A DNA stretch of 64,000 nt, taken from positions 1,994,142-2,058,141 of the forward strand of contig JAEVLN010000005.1 of NCBI GenBank assembly GCA_018350325.1, given 5' to 3'. Position 1 is the stretch's first letter, and each line of letters starts with the position of its first letter. Origin of the DNA: Globodera rostochiensis (taxonomy: Eukaryota; Nematoda; Chromadorea; Rhabditida; Heteroderidae). The translations under genes and the position numbers were made by a program. Below are positions 1 to 12,700 of the stretch, piece after piece. The notes beneath the pieces are model-generated. The model was given only the letters and a program-made list of their open reading frames with translations. It was not told the origin of the DNA and made no database searches.

Positions 1-1013
1 TGTTGTTACGCAGAAATTCCCGGAAACAGCCCTGCCCGATCACCAAAAAGATCAGATTTTCGCGTGGCAAATCTTAAACAAATGAGTTTCTATCCGCAGA
101 ACGTGCATTTGTTTAACAAAAACAACACACACCGGTAATGAGCAAACTGCTGCGATTTTGGTGAATGTCACCGGTTGCACTCTGTGACTGTAAAATGGAA
201 AACGACGCGCGTTTTGAACTGTTCTTTCGATGTGTAAACATTTGCTAATTGAAAGTTGAGATCATTTGGGTAAGCAAATCGTTTGGAGAGAGCGAATTGT
301 AATGAGTTTGACAAATGCGAATTGTGGTGGATTGATGAGAGTGATAAATCCCGTTGAATGGCTGAGCTGCAAATCCTGTTCGATTACTACTGGTGGCGGG
401 TGAAAGGAGGGCAAAGGATGAAACAAACGCTGCTGCAATCAGCACTAAACAAATTCCTTCACAAAGTCGTCGCTGTCAGCGCACAGCCAGTACCAGGGTG
501 GCCAATATATTGTAACTACATATCAGTTTAAGGGTTGTATTTCATAACCAAATTTTGAGGAAATTCCGCTAGTGACCCACGGCTGTCGGCGGTGCCGACA
601 GTCGCCGCCGAGAAAATTTGAATTTTTGGCTGTATTTGCTTAAAAAGATAGCCCAAAAACTACATCGCCGCGGAGGGCGAAGAAATGACCAGAAAAATTA
701 TAATCAAATTTTGAACGAGAAAAACTTTCAGGCGTATAAAGCGTTTACTCGCCAGCAGCCCTGGCAAGTACTTGCTGGATTACCAAGATTCATTAACAAA
801 TAAAATTAGCCAGTGCTCTCAAATCAGGGGCCTTAGTAAGCCCAGCATTTAGGAGAGACGAAAAATATGCAAAAGAGTGGCTCGATGCTCCGAAACTTTT
901 GAGTAGAAAAAATACTAAATAGTCAATTTTATCGGCCACGCGATATGCCATTGTTATTGATCGATCACAAATGCGTGTCTGAGGTGTATGGGTAGAGTAT
1001 CACGCAGTGACTG
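1..1013. other. intergenic, no gene seen
   Basis: No supported gene. A GC-rich palindrome (GGCGGTGCCGACAG...CGCCGCCGAGAAAATTT) lies at about 572-616. It is a single copy of a motif that recurs inside the transposons described further along. Short open frames here begin with GTG or TTG and show no splice structure or family similarity. Confidence 0.5.
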
Positions 1014-4000
1014 TCAACGTCTGTGCTTGGGAAAGCGCTCCAAATCGGCACGATTCTTCTCTATTCCAGGAGGAACCGGCAAATTCGTTTCGGCCTGCCG
1101 AAAACGAATGCACAGCTCTTCGAGTTGCACGGTCAGATCACGGAACAGCTCCACCTTTTGCCGTTTTTCATGCCCAAGTTGATGCATCAACGCCCTCCTC
1201 CTTAACTCAACGTCATCGTGGGTCTTTGATGCCACTGCAAAGTCCTCCTCTTGTTTTGAGCGAGTTCGTAATAATTGCATCTACAAGATCAAACCATTTG
1301 GTAAAGTCATTTGACTCGGGACACCAACCTGAAGTTCGTCCAATTCTTTTGGAGAATTCTCTTCAGATGCGACGGAATTCAGCGGCTCAATGGCCAACAT
1401 TTCCGTTGACGACTGCAGACGCGGCCTGCCAAAAACTTTTGCGGAAGAGTCTTCTGAAATCTTAAAAACAATTTACAAATAATTTTCCGAAAAGAGAAAG
1501 CAATTAAGAGGATAACCTGATACGGGACGTGGTATCTCGCGAAACGGTACATGAAATCTCGTGTGTAATCACCCTAAAATAAAAATGTGCCAAATTCAAG
1601 GCATAATAATGGTTTATACCCAAATCTTGGCACGTCGCGCCTGATTGCTTGCTTCCCAGCTGATCTCCGAGTCGACCATCATATTGGGATTTCTGCGACG
1701 TTCGTTCAGCAGTGTAGTCAGTTGAGTGCTCGGACTCGTCGAGTCGACAAAGCGTTGTTCTGGTTTGAACTCCTTGAACCAATCAAGCATTAAAAATTGA
1801 TTATCGAATGCCATCTTAAACCGGAGCTTGTCAAAAACCGTCCAACCGGGCCCCAAATCCCGAGTTTAAACCGGCCTTGCCTACTGTTGCTTACCCAATC
1901 GCGCACTCGTCGCTCACCCAAAAGCACCGTTTCCATAACGTCAAGTCGCCTCATGTTCAGGTCATAAAAAGTCGCCGACGCGCACAGCGGGTCAACGTTT
2001 GGTGGAAGCTCAACCGGGTCGCCCTCCCTGAGTTGATTGAACTTGTCCTAAAATAGAAGTAAACAATTCAAAACATTTTAAGAATATGTCTCGATGACGC
2101 ACCAACTTCTTTTTTAACAACTTTTTGCTAAGCACAACTTCCACATAAATATTGTTGAATTTGTGTGTTTCCGGGTCCTTGACGGAATCCGGGTCGTACA
2201 AACTTCTGCGCAAACCGGAGATGAATGCTACAGAATCAGGTGGAGCAGTTCTTGAGGACGTTTTGTATGGAGAAAACGGCCGGGGTACCAAGCAAAGCAT
2301 GTGATCAATGAGAATGTCATCAAGCTCGTCGACAATTCGAACCAAATCAGGGAAACTGAAAGAGCATAGCAGTCAATCCATCGTTCATGATTTTTGAAGC
2401 ACTAAAACCGACCAAATCAACCCACGGAGGAACCAACGGGCAAATTGGTAGGCGACAAACAGCTGTCTGTGCTCTCTCGACCAGTTGCGGTTCACGAAGA
2501 ACACCATCTCACAGCGTTGGTATTCCTTAAGGAACGAGTTCACTTCCAAACCCCACCTCCTTAATGAAGCAATGTAACAAATCTCTGTTTCTTCTATATG
2601 TCCGCGTCCGACACTGACCCTTTCTTCTTGAGGAAATCTGTTGTTGTGTCCTCTGCTGATCTGTTCGCCAGACCGATGCGGCGTTTTGTGCTCCTTCTGT
2701 CTTTTGACCTCCTCGGGAGAAGGACTGGCGTTTGAGATGTTCAACACGTCGCGACTCCACTCCTCTCCTTGTTGGAATGCCAACGAAGCGTCGACCGCCA
2801 CAAAGTTACTACGCACCACAGCAGAAAGGTTTTCGGTGAAAATCGGCATATGGGTACCCTCTTTAACCAGACTGATCGCGTTCAAAATTGCAAACACCAA
2901 ATCCCGTTCCTTCAGTTGTCCGTAGTAGCTATGCACAGCCATCATCTCAAGACGGAGGCTTCTCCGTTTGGTATTCCATTGGACGGCGTCTTTCGATTCA
3001 ACTAAACAAACGTAACTATGCGTATTTGATTGTTATTCTTGAAATAGAGAAATGAACACCTCCAACGTTGATTCTCGCTTTTGTTTCAATGCATTGACGG
3101 CTCATGAACGGGTGGTTCAGAAGCTCCGATGGGATAGGCCTTGCTGCAGGGTCAACAGTGAAGCACGTCGCCAAAAACGAGTCGATGTGTGGGTCGTACA
3201 GCTGCTGAAAAGTGAAAATCAAACAGAAACAACCATCCAGTTAGAAAAATACCTGTTGATTATCCGCTACAGTGCTGGGTTCTATCTCCGCCAGTGTGGG
3301 TGGTTCTTGAGTTCCGTCGATCTGAAAGGAACTTGTGATGAATCGAATCAAAAGCTCAAATCGGACGAATTGCTCAGCGATTTGTTGCATTTCCTCTCGC
3401 GTATATTGCAATTGTTTCCTGGTGATCATTTCTAGCACGAAGAGACCGATACTCCAAGTGTCAAAATTTGACTTAATAACGTTCTGTGCTGAATGACTCG
3501 ATCGGAAGGCCTCTGGAGGAAGGCGACTGGGGTTTCCAGTGAACTCCCATTTCCTGATATAAATAGTACCAAAATTTAATATAAAGTGCGTCTACGTTGA
3601 GCGTATGCGTCGAACATGGAGGAAAGAACCGAGTTTAATTGAACAGTGTTCATCTACGAAGACACTGGAGGCGCAAATGTGTGTGTGGACAAATAACTTT
3701 GAGTTGAGGTACTCCAATCCTAAAAAGTCAATTGAACTAATATTGTTTTTATTCGATTAACCTGATAGGACTCTCCGAAGTACATAAACCACAGCATCCT
3801 TGCCAAAAATGCCAATCTGCAACAGAAATTCACGAGACCGCGATTCCGAAATGTCTTCGTTCCATTTTTTCTCGAGGAGCGGATCACGGAAAAGGATGGG
3901 AGTCTGTCCTCCAGACTTTCTGAAACTGAAAACAGAACAATACAACAAATCTCTAGCAGTAAAAAGCAACAAACCGATAGAGAAGCTCAATTTTATCTTG

Positions 4001-4381
4001 AAGCGTGGCAAATGGTGGTTGAAGCAGTCCCATGTATTGTCGATGTCGAAAAGCAGCAAAAAGTCCCATGATGTTGTCGTGAAGTTCTAACTTTTTCAGA
4101 ATAGTGATCTCATGGAACTCAAAGACAAAAAAAAAGAATAATTCATCCAGCCTAACACTTACAACAGCTCGGAACGCATCTTCGTTTCTCATCTCAATAA
4201 TTCGAAGAGCGTACCGCAGTGCCGGGCTGCTAACGCGTGAAACGAGAAGCGTTTCTTCGACCGTAATCCCTTGACTGTCCACCATCTGTTCCAGAAGTCT
4301 AAGTTCGTTGTAGTCCCTAACATGTGTAGTTGCCTCTCTGCAGTGTGAGATAACCTCCCTGCCTCTGGCTTTCAATTCCAT
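1014..4381 (-). CDS. pseudokinase-domain protein with C-terminal coiled coil
   Basis: Multi-exon gene; proposed ATG at 4381, stop at 1014-1016. The N-terminal half reads as a protein-kinase fold. A beta3 strand has YALRIIEM where the catalytic Lys would be Arg. HEITILKKLELHDNIMGLF corresponds to alphaC/beta4. At about 3630-3720, LFVHTHICASSVFVDEH sits at the HRD loop and KLGSF at DFG. RLPPEAFRSSH corresponds to the APE segment, FDTWSIGLFVLEMI to helix F (3430-3475), and CFTVDPAARPIPSELLNHPF to the RP-containing C-lobe. The ATP-site Lys, HRD Asp and DFG Asp are therefore all absent, which makes it a pseudokinase. A phase-consistent intron (about 3010-3070) joins the kinase to a long region I do not recognise. 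The protein ends in a charged, coiled-coil-like tail (about 1030-1280). NRBP-like families share the GS at DFG, but no orthology is claimed. Exons between 1300 and 2900 are uncertain. Confidence 0.6.
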
Positions 4382-4462
4382 TTCCTTAATTCCAACATCA
4401 ACAGGGTTTTTTTTTAAAACTTGTTTTAAAGAAATTGGGCACGAGAAAAATGAATTTTTTAA

Positions 4463-4721
4463 GGTTCTAGTTGACTTTACGCGTCCCAAACAAGTTTACG
4501 CGTCCCGCGTCCCATGAAAGTTTACGCGTCCCGTGAATTTTTTACGCGTCCCGTCGGTATCCCCAGTCGTCCAAAAAAAATTGGCCTTCTTCCAATTCAA
4601 GAACTAACAATAAGGAGAGTCCTATCAAGGCAGGAACAAGCAATGAAAAAAATACAATTTGGCGCGTAAACTTTCATGGGACGCGTAAAAGTCTTTGGGA
4701 CGCGTAAAATCAACTAGAACC
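4463..4721. mobile_element. hAT-like MITE, 259 bp, 8-bp TSD
   Basis: Terminal inverted repeats start GGTTCTAGTTGA and end TCAACTAGAACC. Just inside, TTTACGCGTCCC-type units repeat on the left and in inverted form on the right. The element is flanked by identical TTTTTTAA at 4455-4462 and 4722-4729. An 8-bp duplication and short inverted repeats fit the hAT superfamily. There is no coding capacity. It lies just upstream of the pseudokinase start. Confidence 0.85.
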
Positions 4722-4754
4722 TTTTTTAAATATGCGGCCTTTGAGGAAAATCCT

Positions 4755-5765
4755 CAGACGAAAAGTCCGAAGGTCGAAAAGAACAAAAACAGTCCGAAGG
4801 TCGAAAAGAACAAAAAATGTCCGAAGGTCGAAACTCCGAAGGTCGAAAAATCCGAAGGTCGAAAAGAACAAATTTAAGCAGAAGGTCGAATAGAACAATT
4901 ATAGTCCGAAGGTCGAAAGTCGAAACTCCGAAGGTCGAAAAGAACAAATTTAAGCAGAAGGTCGAATAGAACAATTATAGTCCGAAGGTCGAAAAAAATA
5001 AATTTAAGCAGAAGGTCGAAAAAAAAATAAGTTTGAAGGCCGAATTAATAGAAAAGCGTACTATTTTAAGCATTTTAATCGGTCTGAATTTCGGGCGTCA
5101 TTAACCTAACAATATTTGCCGGGTATCGGACATTTGGCACATCGCTCGCCCATTGAATGGTTCAGGTTCGAATAGAAATACTAAAATCGATTCCTCTCGT
5201 CGAACTGAGTAAGAATCCGCAGAAAGTTTGTGCTTTGCCTTTTTGTAATTTGGTGTCCTTGAACAATCTTAAGATCAAAATTTTGAGATTTCGGAAAATG
5301 TTAGAATTCAGGTCCGGGATTAGGAATTGGTTGAAAAGTAGATTAGATTCAGATTCTACACCCCCCGAAAACCCCAAAAATTTGATTGTGGCTCTGTCCC
5401 CAAAAATTTGATTGTGGCTCTGTCCCCAAAAATTTTGATTGTGGTTCTGTATTCCAACCAATTTACAATGGGTCTGGATTCGGACCGTTCTGGATTCGGC
5501 CATTGACATTTATAGAAAATCGTAACGACGTTATCTTAACTTTTATATGCAAAAAATTCGTACTTTATTGGTAAAAACGTGTTTTTTATTTTCTATTCGA
5601 CCTTCGGACTTTTCGACCTTGGGATTTTCGACCTTCGGACTATAATTGTTCTATTCGACCTTCGGACAGTTTTTGTTCTTTTCGACCTTCGGAGTTTCGA
5701 CCTTCGGACATTTTTTGTTCTTTTCGACCTTCGGACTGTTTTTATTCTTTTCGACCTTCGGACCG
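4755..5765. repeat. foldback element with tandem-repeat arms
   Basis: The left arm (about 4759-5035) is an imperfect tandem array of CCGAAGGTCGAAAAGAACAA units. The right arm (about 5594-5765) is the same unit in inverse orientation. The roughly 550-bp spacer holds a short direct repeat (about 5385-5450, GATTGTGGCTCTGTCCCC x3). Peptides predicted across the arms (repeated PKVEKNK) are translations of the repeat, not a gene. No clear target duplication was found. Confidence 0.75.
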
Positions 5766-5831
5766 GAAGCGCTTCAGACAATATTTAATTTTGGCGATCT
5801 ATCACTAATTTCAAATCGGATACCCGCCGGG

Positions 5832-6945
5832 AACGGCCCAACTGAGTCTGGTGGCCAACTGAGTCTGGTTGGCAGGAAAAAAGTTTTTGAACTTAAATTT
5901 TGTAAAATAAAAAGTCAAGAAACATACACTAAAAAAAAATCTTTCCTAAACAAAAATTAAAGAAAACAACATTTGATTCTGCATGGCATATTGATGGTCG
6001 CCCAAAAATGATACCTGGGGTTCATTAGGCTTAGGCCTAGACCACCCTGGCTTGGGGTTTGTTAGGCTTAGGCCTAAACCACCCTGGCTTGGGTTTGTTA
6101 GGCTTAGGCCTAAGCCTATTAATGTAAAAACGGATAAGAAATAGAAAGATTTTTCAAAAAATCATAAATGTTGAAATCATAGATTGGATGATGACAAATG
6201 ATAAATCTGATATCATATTCGTGATCTCCGTTCTCGATAACCCCGGAGCACTTCTCAGAATTACATAAAACTGATTTTTTTTTTAAATTCGGGGACCTAT
6301 ATAAGACGACAAGACCCCAACTCGCTTTTGACCCGACTCGCTTTTTTTGGGACGATTCGCTTTTTTGGGACGATTCGCTTTTTTTGGGACGATTCGCTTT
6401 TTTGGGACGACTCGCTTTTTAGTAAGAAAAAAGCATTTATGAGTGGAAGTAGACAACTTTTTAAGTGTATTCGGGGGTTAATAAGATCACGGATCACGCA
6501 TATGATATGAGATTCATCATATGACATCATCTAATCTATGATTTCGACATATATTTTTTTGTAAAAAAATATCGACTTTGAAAAAAAAAAATTTTTAATT
6601 TTTTTACAAAAACATAGGTGTCGAAATCATAGATTAGATGATGTCTTATGATAAATCTGATGTCATATTCGTGATCAGCTACCTCAATAACGCCTGAATA
6701 CACTTAAAGGATTGCATAAAACCTTCAAATTTCGCTAATAAATGCTTTTTTCTTACTAAAAAGCGAATCGTCCCAAAAAAAGCGAATGGTCCCAAAAAAA
6801 GCGAATCGGGTCAAAAGCGAATAGGGTAAAAAGCGAATTGGCCAAAAGCGAATCGGGGTCTTGTCATTTTTTTAGTATATGTTTCTTGACGGCCAGACTC
6901 AGTCGGCCAGACTCAGTCTCAGTTGGCCCAGACTCAGTCGTCCCC
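5832..6945. repeat. outer inverted-repeat pair enclosing a second foldback
   Basis: CCAACTGAGTCTGGTGGCC-type units at 5838-5873 are matched in inverse orientation at 6890-6938 (GGCCAGACTCAGTCGGCC). Both sides lie close to a GATACCCGCC string. The pair encloses the element at 6308-6865 and a tandem array at about 6020-6118 of a ~37-bp unit containing GGCTTAGGCCTA. This probably represents a degenerate composite of nested foldback elements. Confidence 0.55.
6308..6865. mobile_element. foldback/MITE element with GACAAGACCCC ends
   Basis: Ends are GACAAGACCCC (6308-6318) and GGGGTCTTGTC (6855-6865). Each arm is a tandem array of TTTTTTGGGACGATTCGC units. The arms run inward through TTTTTAGTAAGAAAAAAGC and an AT-rich palindromic core at about 6500-6680. 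No obvious target duplication and no coding capacity were found. Confidence 0.75.
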
Positions 6946-7049
6946 TACCGATACCCGCCACCCCCCCCCCCCCCGTGCGAATCACACCACAGTCAAAAAT
7001 GTCCCGAATCCCACCAAATAAAAAAACAAATTTTTATTTTGCTCATATG

Positions 7050-8160
7050 CCACTCAAAACTTTTATGTAAAAAAGCATTTTTTGGAATTTCTACTTAATA
7101 TGGTCACAAAACAAAAACGGTCGAATTATATACCAATCGACTCCGCTCGCCGCGCTGAGCACGAATCTGCAAAAATTTTTGTGCGGAAACCACTATGAAG
7201 AAAGTTATGAGGCCGGGACTGAAGTGTCTTTTGACTGGGGAGTTGTCCACTGATTAAAAAACGGGCTAAACATAGGCTTTTAAAATTACGAATCGAACTG
7301 AATTGTAAGATAACCACTTTAAATTTTTCTGATGAAATAAAAGCCGGACACACATTGGACAATGAACAAGCCCCAGAGGGAATAAGGAGAATGAACAGAG
7401 CCCCAAAACTAGGCTTTGTTCTTTTTTGAGGTCCTCGAAGATTTTAATAAAGGTTTATGAAAGTAAAATCGTTTTTGGCATAATCTTTGTCTTTTTTACT
7501 TTTGAATGATAGTTGGAACATAAACTTGGGAACTCGGGTTGTGCATTTGCGACCATTTGGAAGATTGATCGCCTCGTGTAAGCCGTCCTCTTTGGCGGCA
7601 AAGGTCTTGAAGATTTTGGATGTCCTGTTTGGCCTAAAATATATATTTTTTTAAATTGCAACTCAAATATCGGAACGCTTTGTGGAGGCGCCGGCACCGC
7701 CGGACTCCACGCACTTTGCTTAGGCTGCTTTTTGGGAAATCGACTCCAAAAATTTAAAAAAAATAGTGAGATTTACTAGTACACTGTAACTTAACGAAGG
7801 AAATAGCAATTAAATATGGCATTGAGCTTTGGCGTTATGTCAAAAAATGGGAATCACAGCAGAAATCGAATTGGTCGCACTTCGAACACAAGAATTTTTG
7901 ATTAACGAACCCATTTGCCTAATTTTTGCAGAGAGCTTGGCAACTAAATTACCTATAATAACTAAGCATAAATTAAGTTGATACCGGGTTACAAAAATTT
8001 TTGATTAGCAAACAAACTGAAAAAAGTCGAAATTTGATTAAAATGAGTGATAAATGCAAAATTTGGGCGCAGGAAAGAGAGGGCAAACGAAGTAAAAGTG
8101 GTTTTATATATTTTTTAGAATTTTTAAAACTATCTTATTTAATCATCCATAACTGTTTTA
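7050..8160. other. intergenic, no gene seen
   Basis: AT-rich sequence with stops in all frames. About 7105-7190 resembles 5157-5250 in direct orientation (TCGAAT... CTGAG...GAATC.GCAAAAA), suggesting relics of the same repeat family. No coding or RNA gene recognised. Confidence 0.5.
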
Positions 8161-8164
8161 TCGA

Positions 8165-8400
8165 AAATCGGTGAAATTCATCCTTGCAGTCTATCGGGCT
8201 CGAACCCCTGGCTCAGAGCAAAAATGCACTTGTTTGTGTTGTATAAATACAGTATGCCAACATTTTTTGAAATCCACTTCACCACGCTCGAAAATTTGCT
8301 ATTTCCAAATCTATTGGGGCTTAAGTTGTAGTGTAGTTTTATTTTAAAAAAGTTGGGATGAAATGTCACATTAAGATTAAGTGTGGGCACTGGGAAATAT
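8165..8400 (-). repeat. SINE-like dispersed repeat with tRNA B-box-like string
   Basis: On the minus strand TTTGCTCTGAGCCAGGGG is followed by TTCGAGCCC, resembling a Pol III B box (GGTTCGAnnCC). The surrounding ~100 bp, including AAGGATGAATTTC and CCGATTTTCG, is shared with a second copy at about 40070-40215 on the plus strand. Two copies with a B-box-like string suggest a tRNA-derived SINE or a repeat carrying tRNA debris. No cloverleaf was found. Confidence 0.45.
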
Positions 8401-8519
8401 GTATTAAAATATTCACCAGCAAATGTGTAAAATTAGCATTTTAATGTGAAGAAAATCGCTTTTATTTTTAACAGCGCACTACATATGTTTTGATTTTTGT
8501 AATTTTTTAAAGTTAGTGC

Positions 8520-9773
8520 ACGGTGAGCGCCCTCAGTTGAATAAATTCTTTTCGCTGCATTTTTTTGAGTTTGGACGTCTATTTTTCTATGGCCCTGCAG
8601 AAACATAGAAAACGGAGGGTCTGTATGACTGTCTCGCTTCTCTCTCCCCCCCCGCCCTCCACTCTGCTGCTACTTTCTATTTTTCGTTCGTATGCTTTCT
8701 CATTCTCTCGCCATGCCTGCCATTCATTTCCTCTGCGTTTACTGTGCTTGGAGCGGCTAATGCATACATAAGCGAAGTGAGAAGGAAAGATGCGAAAGTG
8801 TGAATATCACTCTGTTTCTTCTTTTCCTGTCTAACCAACGTGCACAGAATAGACTATTCCAATCGTAGTATAAGAATCGATCGGTTTTACTTTATCTCCA
8901 CCGTCACTCTGCCGTCTCTTCTTTTGCAGTTTTATTTCACTCATACCCTCTGTCTTCCGTCAAACAGCAATATACTCACGCCGCATACTCGGCGATGACG
9001 GGCGGCTGCTTTCTTCCACAATATCGTCTGTAGTACGTCTCCTTTTCTTCCTGCTGTGCCCCTTTGCTGGACCACCGCCGTCGGGGTCAACCACCACTGC
9101 CCACGCAGCTTCTTCCCCTACACCCCCATCATCTATCGGCATGCCTCTTAGACTGGGTTCTAGCGAAACTTCTCAAAATTTCTGAAGCCACCCTGACACG
9201 CGAATCTGTTTTAAGTGATCACTCGTGATCAGCTATTACGGGCGACATGCACAATGGCGTCTGATTTCCACCCTTCATTCATTCGCAACGTTTGTTCTCA
9301 CATCGAGATCTATCTGTAATTGACGGCTACAGTATCGACAGAACGCGCGTTCTTTCCCATTTTTCTGTTACTTCGAGTGCCTTTCGTGATGCTTGCATAG
9401 AACTCCCATCCCAGCTGTATTACATTTAGATCGGAAACTAAAACAACAGCACCACCTTTCAAGAATTCATATTAAAAGAATTTGTATGAATTCATATTAA
9501 AAAGAATTATTGTATTTTTATCATACATATCAAGTGTGCTTCCTTCCCCTTTGAGATTTATGAGGTCCACGTGTTGTCTTCGATAATAAACTACTAGAAG
9601 TTTCCGCTACTCAGCGATTATTGTTGCTTCTATTGTCTACAGACTCAAAATTTGGGAGTTTAAAAGTTCCTCCTCCTTGCCTTTATCTTTGAATTCAATC
9701 CAAGACTTCTTATTATCCCATCGACTATTGGCCGGGCAGCAGCGGCACTCAGCAAAAGTTGACTGAATGCCGT
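8520..9773. other. upstream region of the Gln-rich gene, pyrimidine-rich
   Basis: Long pyrimidine-rich stretches (about 8630-8760 and 8880-8960) precede the Gln-rich gene and may form its promoter or 5'UTR. On the minus strand an ATG at 9142 opens a 55-codon frame with a basic patch (SRKKRRRTTDD). It ends in MRR directly on a strong donor, GTGAGTA, at about 8975. No partner exon was found, so this is only an orphan exon candidate. Confidence 0.35.
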
Positions 9774-12700
9774 ATGAGCGGAGTCTTTGACACCTCTTCA
9801 GCGGATAATCCAAAACAACTCCAACAAAAACAACATACGCGTCCTCAACAACAGCATCGCGCCAACAACAACCGAGCTAAGGCTGTTCAGCAATTTGTCG
9901 GCGAGCCGGCCGAGAGCAAAAGTGCGAGAGTTGGTCAGATTAATAGAGCTCCAACACCTGGGTCAGTGACAGCCGGTTCTGCTGAGAGGGATGGCTCAGA
10001 CGATGGATGTTTTAACAAGGTTTTTGAGATGTAAAAGTAATTTTGCACTCAAACTTTAACAAAAATTATGCCATTTCTTTAAAATTGAGCCAAATTTTGG
10101 ATGTTTGAGCTGAATGCATATAAAATATTTGCATTTATCATCTGCTGCAGTAAATGTTTTTGTGGATTATTGGTGCTTTTCAAAGTATGTATTACTAATA
10201 TTTTGTTATTCAGCAATTCTTCTCAAAACCATCTTCGATTGTAAACTTGGAAGTCCACCACTACTTCCCCTACAGTCCCTTCCCTGCACATTCCTCTGCC
10301 CACCTTGTCCAACATTCGGCCGATGAGGTTGTAAAAGGCAACAGCGACAAAAGAACGGCAATAGCAACAACAGAAGCAGCGGAGAACGACAACAACAACA
10401 GCTTAGTGACCAGCAACGGACCGTCGGTGGCAGCCGGAAACTACAACTCGAGCCATCGGCCGTCTTTTTACTTTCCCGGCCACAACAACAGACCTCCTAT
10501 AATACCGTCGAGGAGCAGAGACCAAGGTTTATCACAATTTTAAGACTGCCGTTTTTGGGGGCTAGCTCAAAAAATAACTTAGCATTTCGTTATTTAGGAG
10601 TGAACGCTGTACGAAACTTCTCTTCCACACTATCTCTTGCAACACCGTCGGCCAACCATTGTATAAAGGAAGAGACCGTTGAACCCAACAAACAGTCGGA
10701 GCAACTGCCCCAAGTCGGGGAATTTGCCGTTCCGGCTGTCCCAGCCCGGCTCAAGGCGGCGGCTGTTTCTGTCTTTAGACCTCCATCAAAAAAAGAAACA
10801 AGCAAGGAACAGCTTTTCTTGGGAGAGAATTCAAAACCGAGCACTTCGGCGGTCATTGTTGGGCTTGAAGGGGGTCGATCGGTCAAAGAAGAGCCCATCG
10901 AGGAGCAGGGCCTGGGGAGGTGTGAAGAGGTTGAGGAGAAGGAGCTCAAAGCGAGCACTTCTAGTGCGGCGGGAACTCCTTGTAAAACTGCCACAAAAGA
11001 CCATCGGACAGCGTCGGCAAAGCCGTTTCGACTTGCCTTTCGCGTTTCAGCCGCAGCGGCGCTTAAACTGCGCCGAGTTGCGCAGAATCACGCCCGTGCT
11101 TTGAGGCGATTGGGTGGGTTTTGCGGACAGAACAGTGCCATTACTTTTTTATTCACCGAATTAGGCATTAGCACTGTCCAGTTTGACCAGCGACAGTTCG
11201 GCGGCAACAGCGGTTTCTGCTCACTGTCGTTGCCCTCTTCGCTTAGTCAGGTGCGAATTGCGTCGCGTACTCCGTCCCCTGAACTTGATAAGCGGAAGAC
11301 GCGACAACAGCAGCTCTTCCAACAGCAGCAGCGGTTGCAGCAACTCTCACAACAGCAATTGGTGGTGGTTGCGCAACAGTTTCGGGGCCAACCGTCGGCT
11401 GAAATTTACTCTCCCAGCAAGGCTCCATCTCTGCATCGTATGTTCTGTTTTATTTCACACGCAAAATTATTCAGATCGGTCAGGAGCACGTCTTGCGCCA
11501 CCTTCAGTTGCTGCTATTCCAGCGACAACCTATCCCTTCCACCACCCACCTGTGATCCATCAGAGCATGGATCGACAATCACAACAACAACCTGGACCCT
11601 CAAATGTACCTATCACTCCAGCAAACAGCGTAGTTGCAGAAAACAGTCCGCTTCTTGTCAATCTATTGAGGTTTTATCTAAATATGATTCTATTGCATTT
11701 CTTTTTAACAGTAATGCTCCGCCAAATCAGCATCAGCAAAACACAATTCCACCACAGCAGTTAACGCTGGCATCTCAACAAAGATTTGTTGGCAATGCCG
11801 GTGTATCGATGCAACAAACGCCCAACCCATCGGCATTGGCGTTACAGCAGCAGCAATATCAACAGGTCTTCTCATGCTTCTGATCAAGTTTAATTGCATT
11901 AGCTTTGCAGCAGTTGTACCAGCAGCAGCAAATTCAACACCATAGAATTCAACAGGCTCAGCAACAAAGCACAATGCTTTTTGGACCTGGCGGAGTTCCG
12001 GCTGTTGCTGGGCAAATGCATCCCCATCACACGGCCATAATGGTTGCCGGCCACCAGCCTCCCCACCCATCGTTCATGATGCACCCACAGATGACCCATC
12101 AACAGATCAGACCTCACGGGATGCCTGGCGGAGCTCCTCCGCCACCGCATGGAATGGTGCCAATGCCTGGTGCTTGTGGAATGCCACCGCCATACGCAAT
12201 GTTACCGCAACAGCAGCAATCTGCCTCCACTGCCATCTCAGCAGCAAAAGTAAATGTGCAGGGGGCGGAAGTGGAAGAGCCGCCGAAAAAAAGAAAACGC
12301 ATCTCGAAGAAGCAACAACAGAAGGTGAGAGAGGACGTCCATACTGGTTACCAATTTTCTTGGGGGGGGGGTAACATAATGTAAGTCGATTTGGCAATGT
12401 TGAGGAGGAGAAGGAGCGTGAGCAGCAACAATTGCGATTGCAGCAGGAAGCGGCGATGGTGCAAATGCAACGACAACAGCAGCAAATGTACCTTCAACAG
12501 AGGCAAATGGCCATGCAACAGCAAGGAATAGCACCAGTTCCTTCACAGGGCGTCATTGGCACGCCGCAGCAGAGTTATCAGCAACAAATGGCTCAGGTGG
12601 TTTTTAAAATTTTATTACGAAACGTTGAATCGTAGATGAGCAATGAGGTTGGTGGGTCGAACTCGATACGACAAGGCTAGGCGTGTTTCAGGGTCTTTGC

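Noticed and set aside
245..445. Minus-strand frame with a signal-peptide-like start
   Set aside because: It begins with GTG, not ATG, has no donor or acceptor and no family similarity.
1014..4381. Assignment of the pseudokinase to NRBP
   Set aside because: The GS at the DFG position agrees, but the activation segment and the long C-terminal part do not match what I know of NRBP.
4695..5040. Frames encoding repeated PKVEKNK-type peptides
   Set aside because: They are translations of the tandem arm of a foldback element, present in several frames and both strands.
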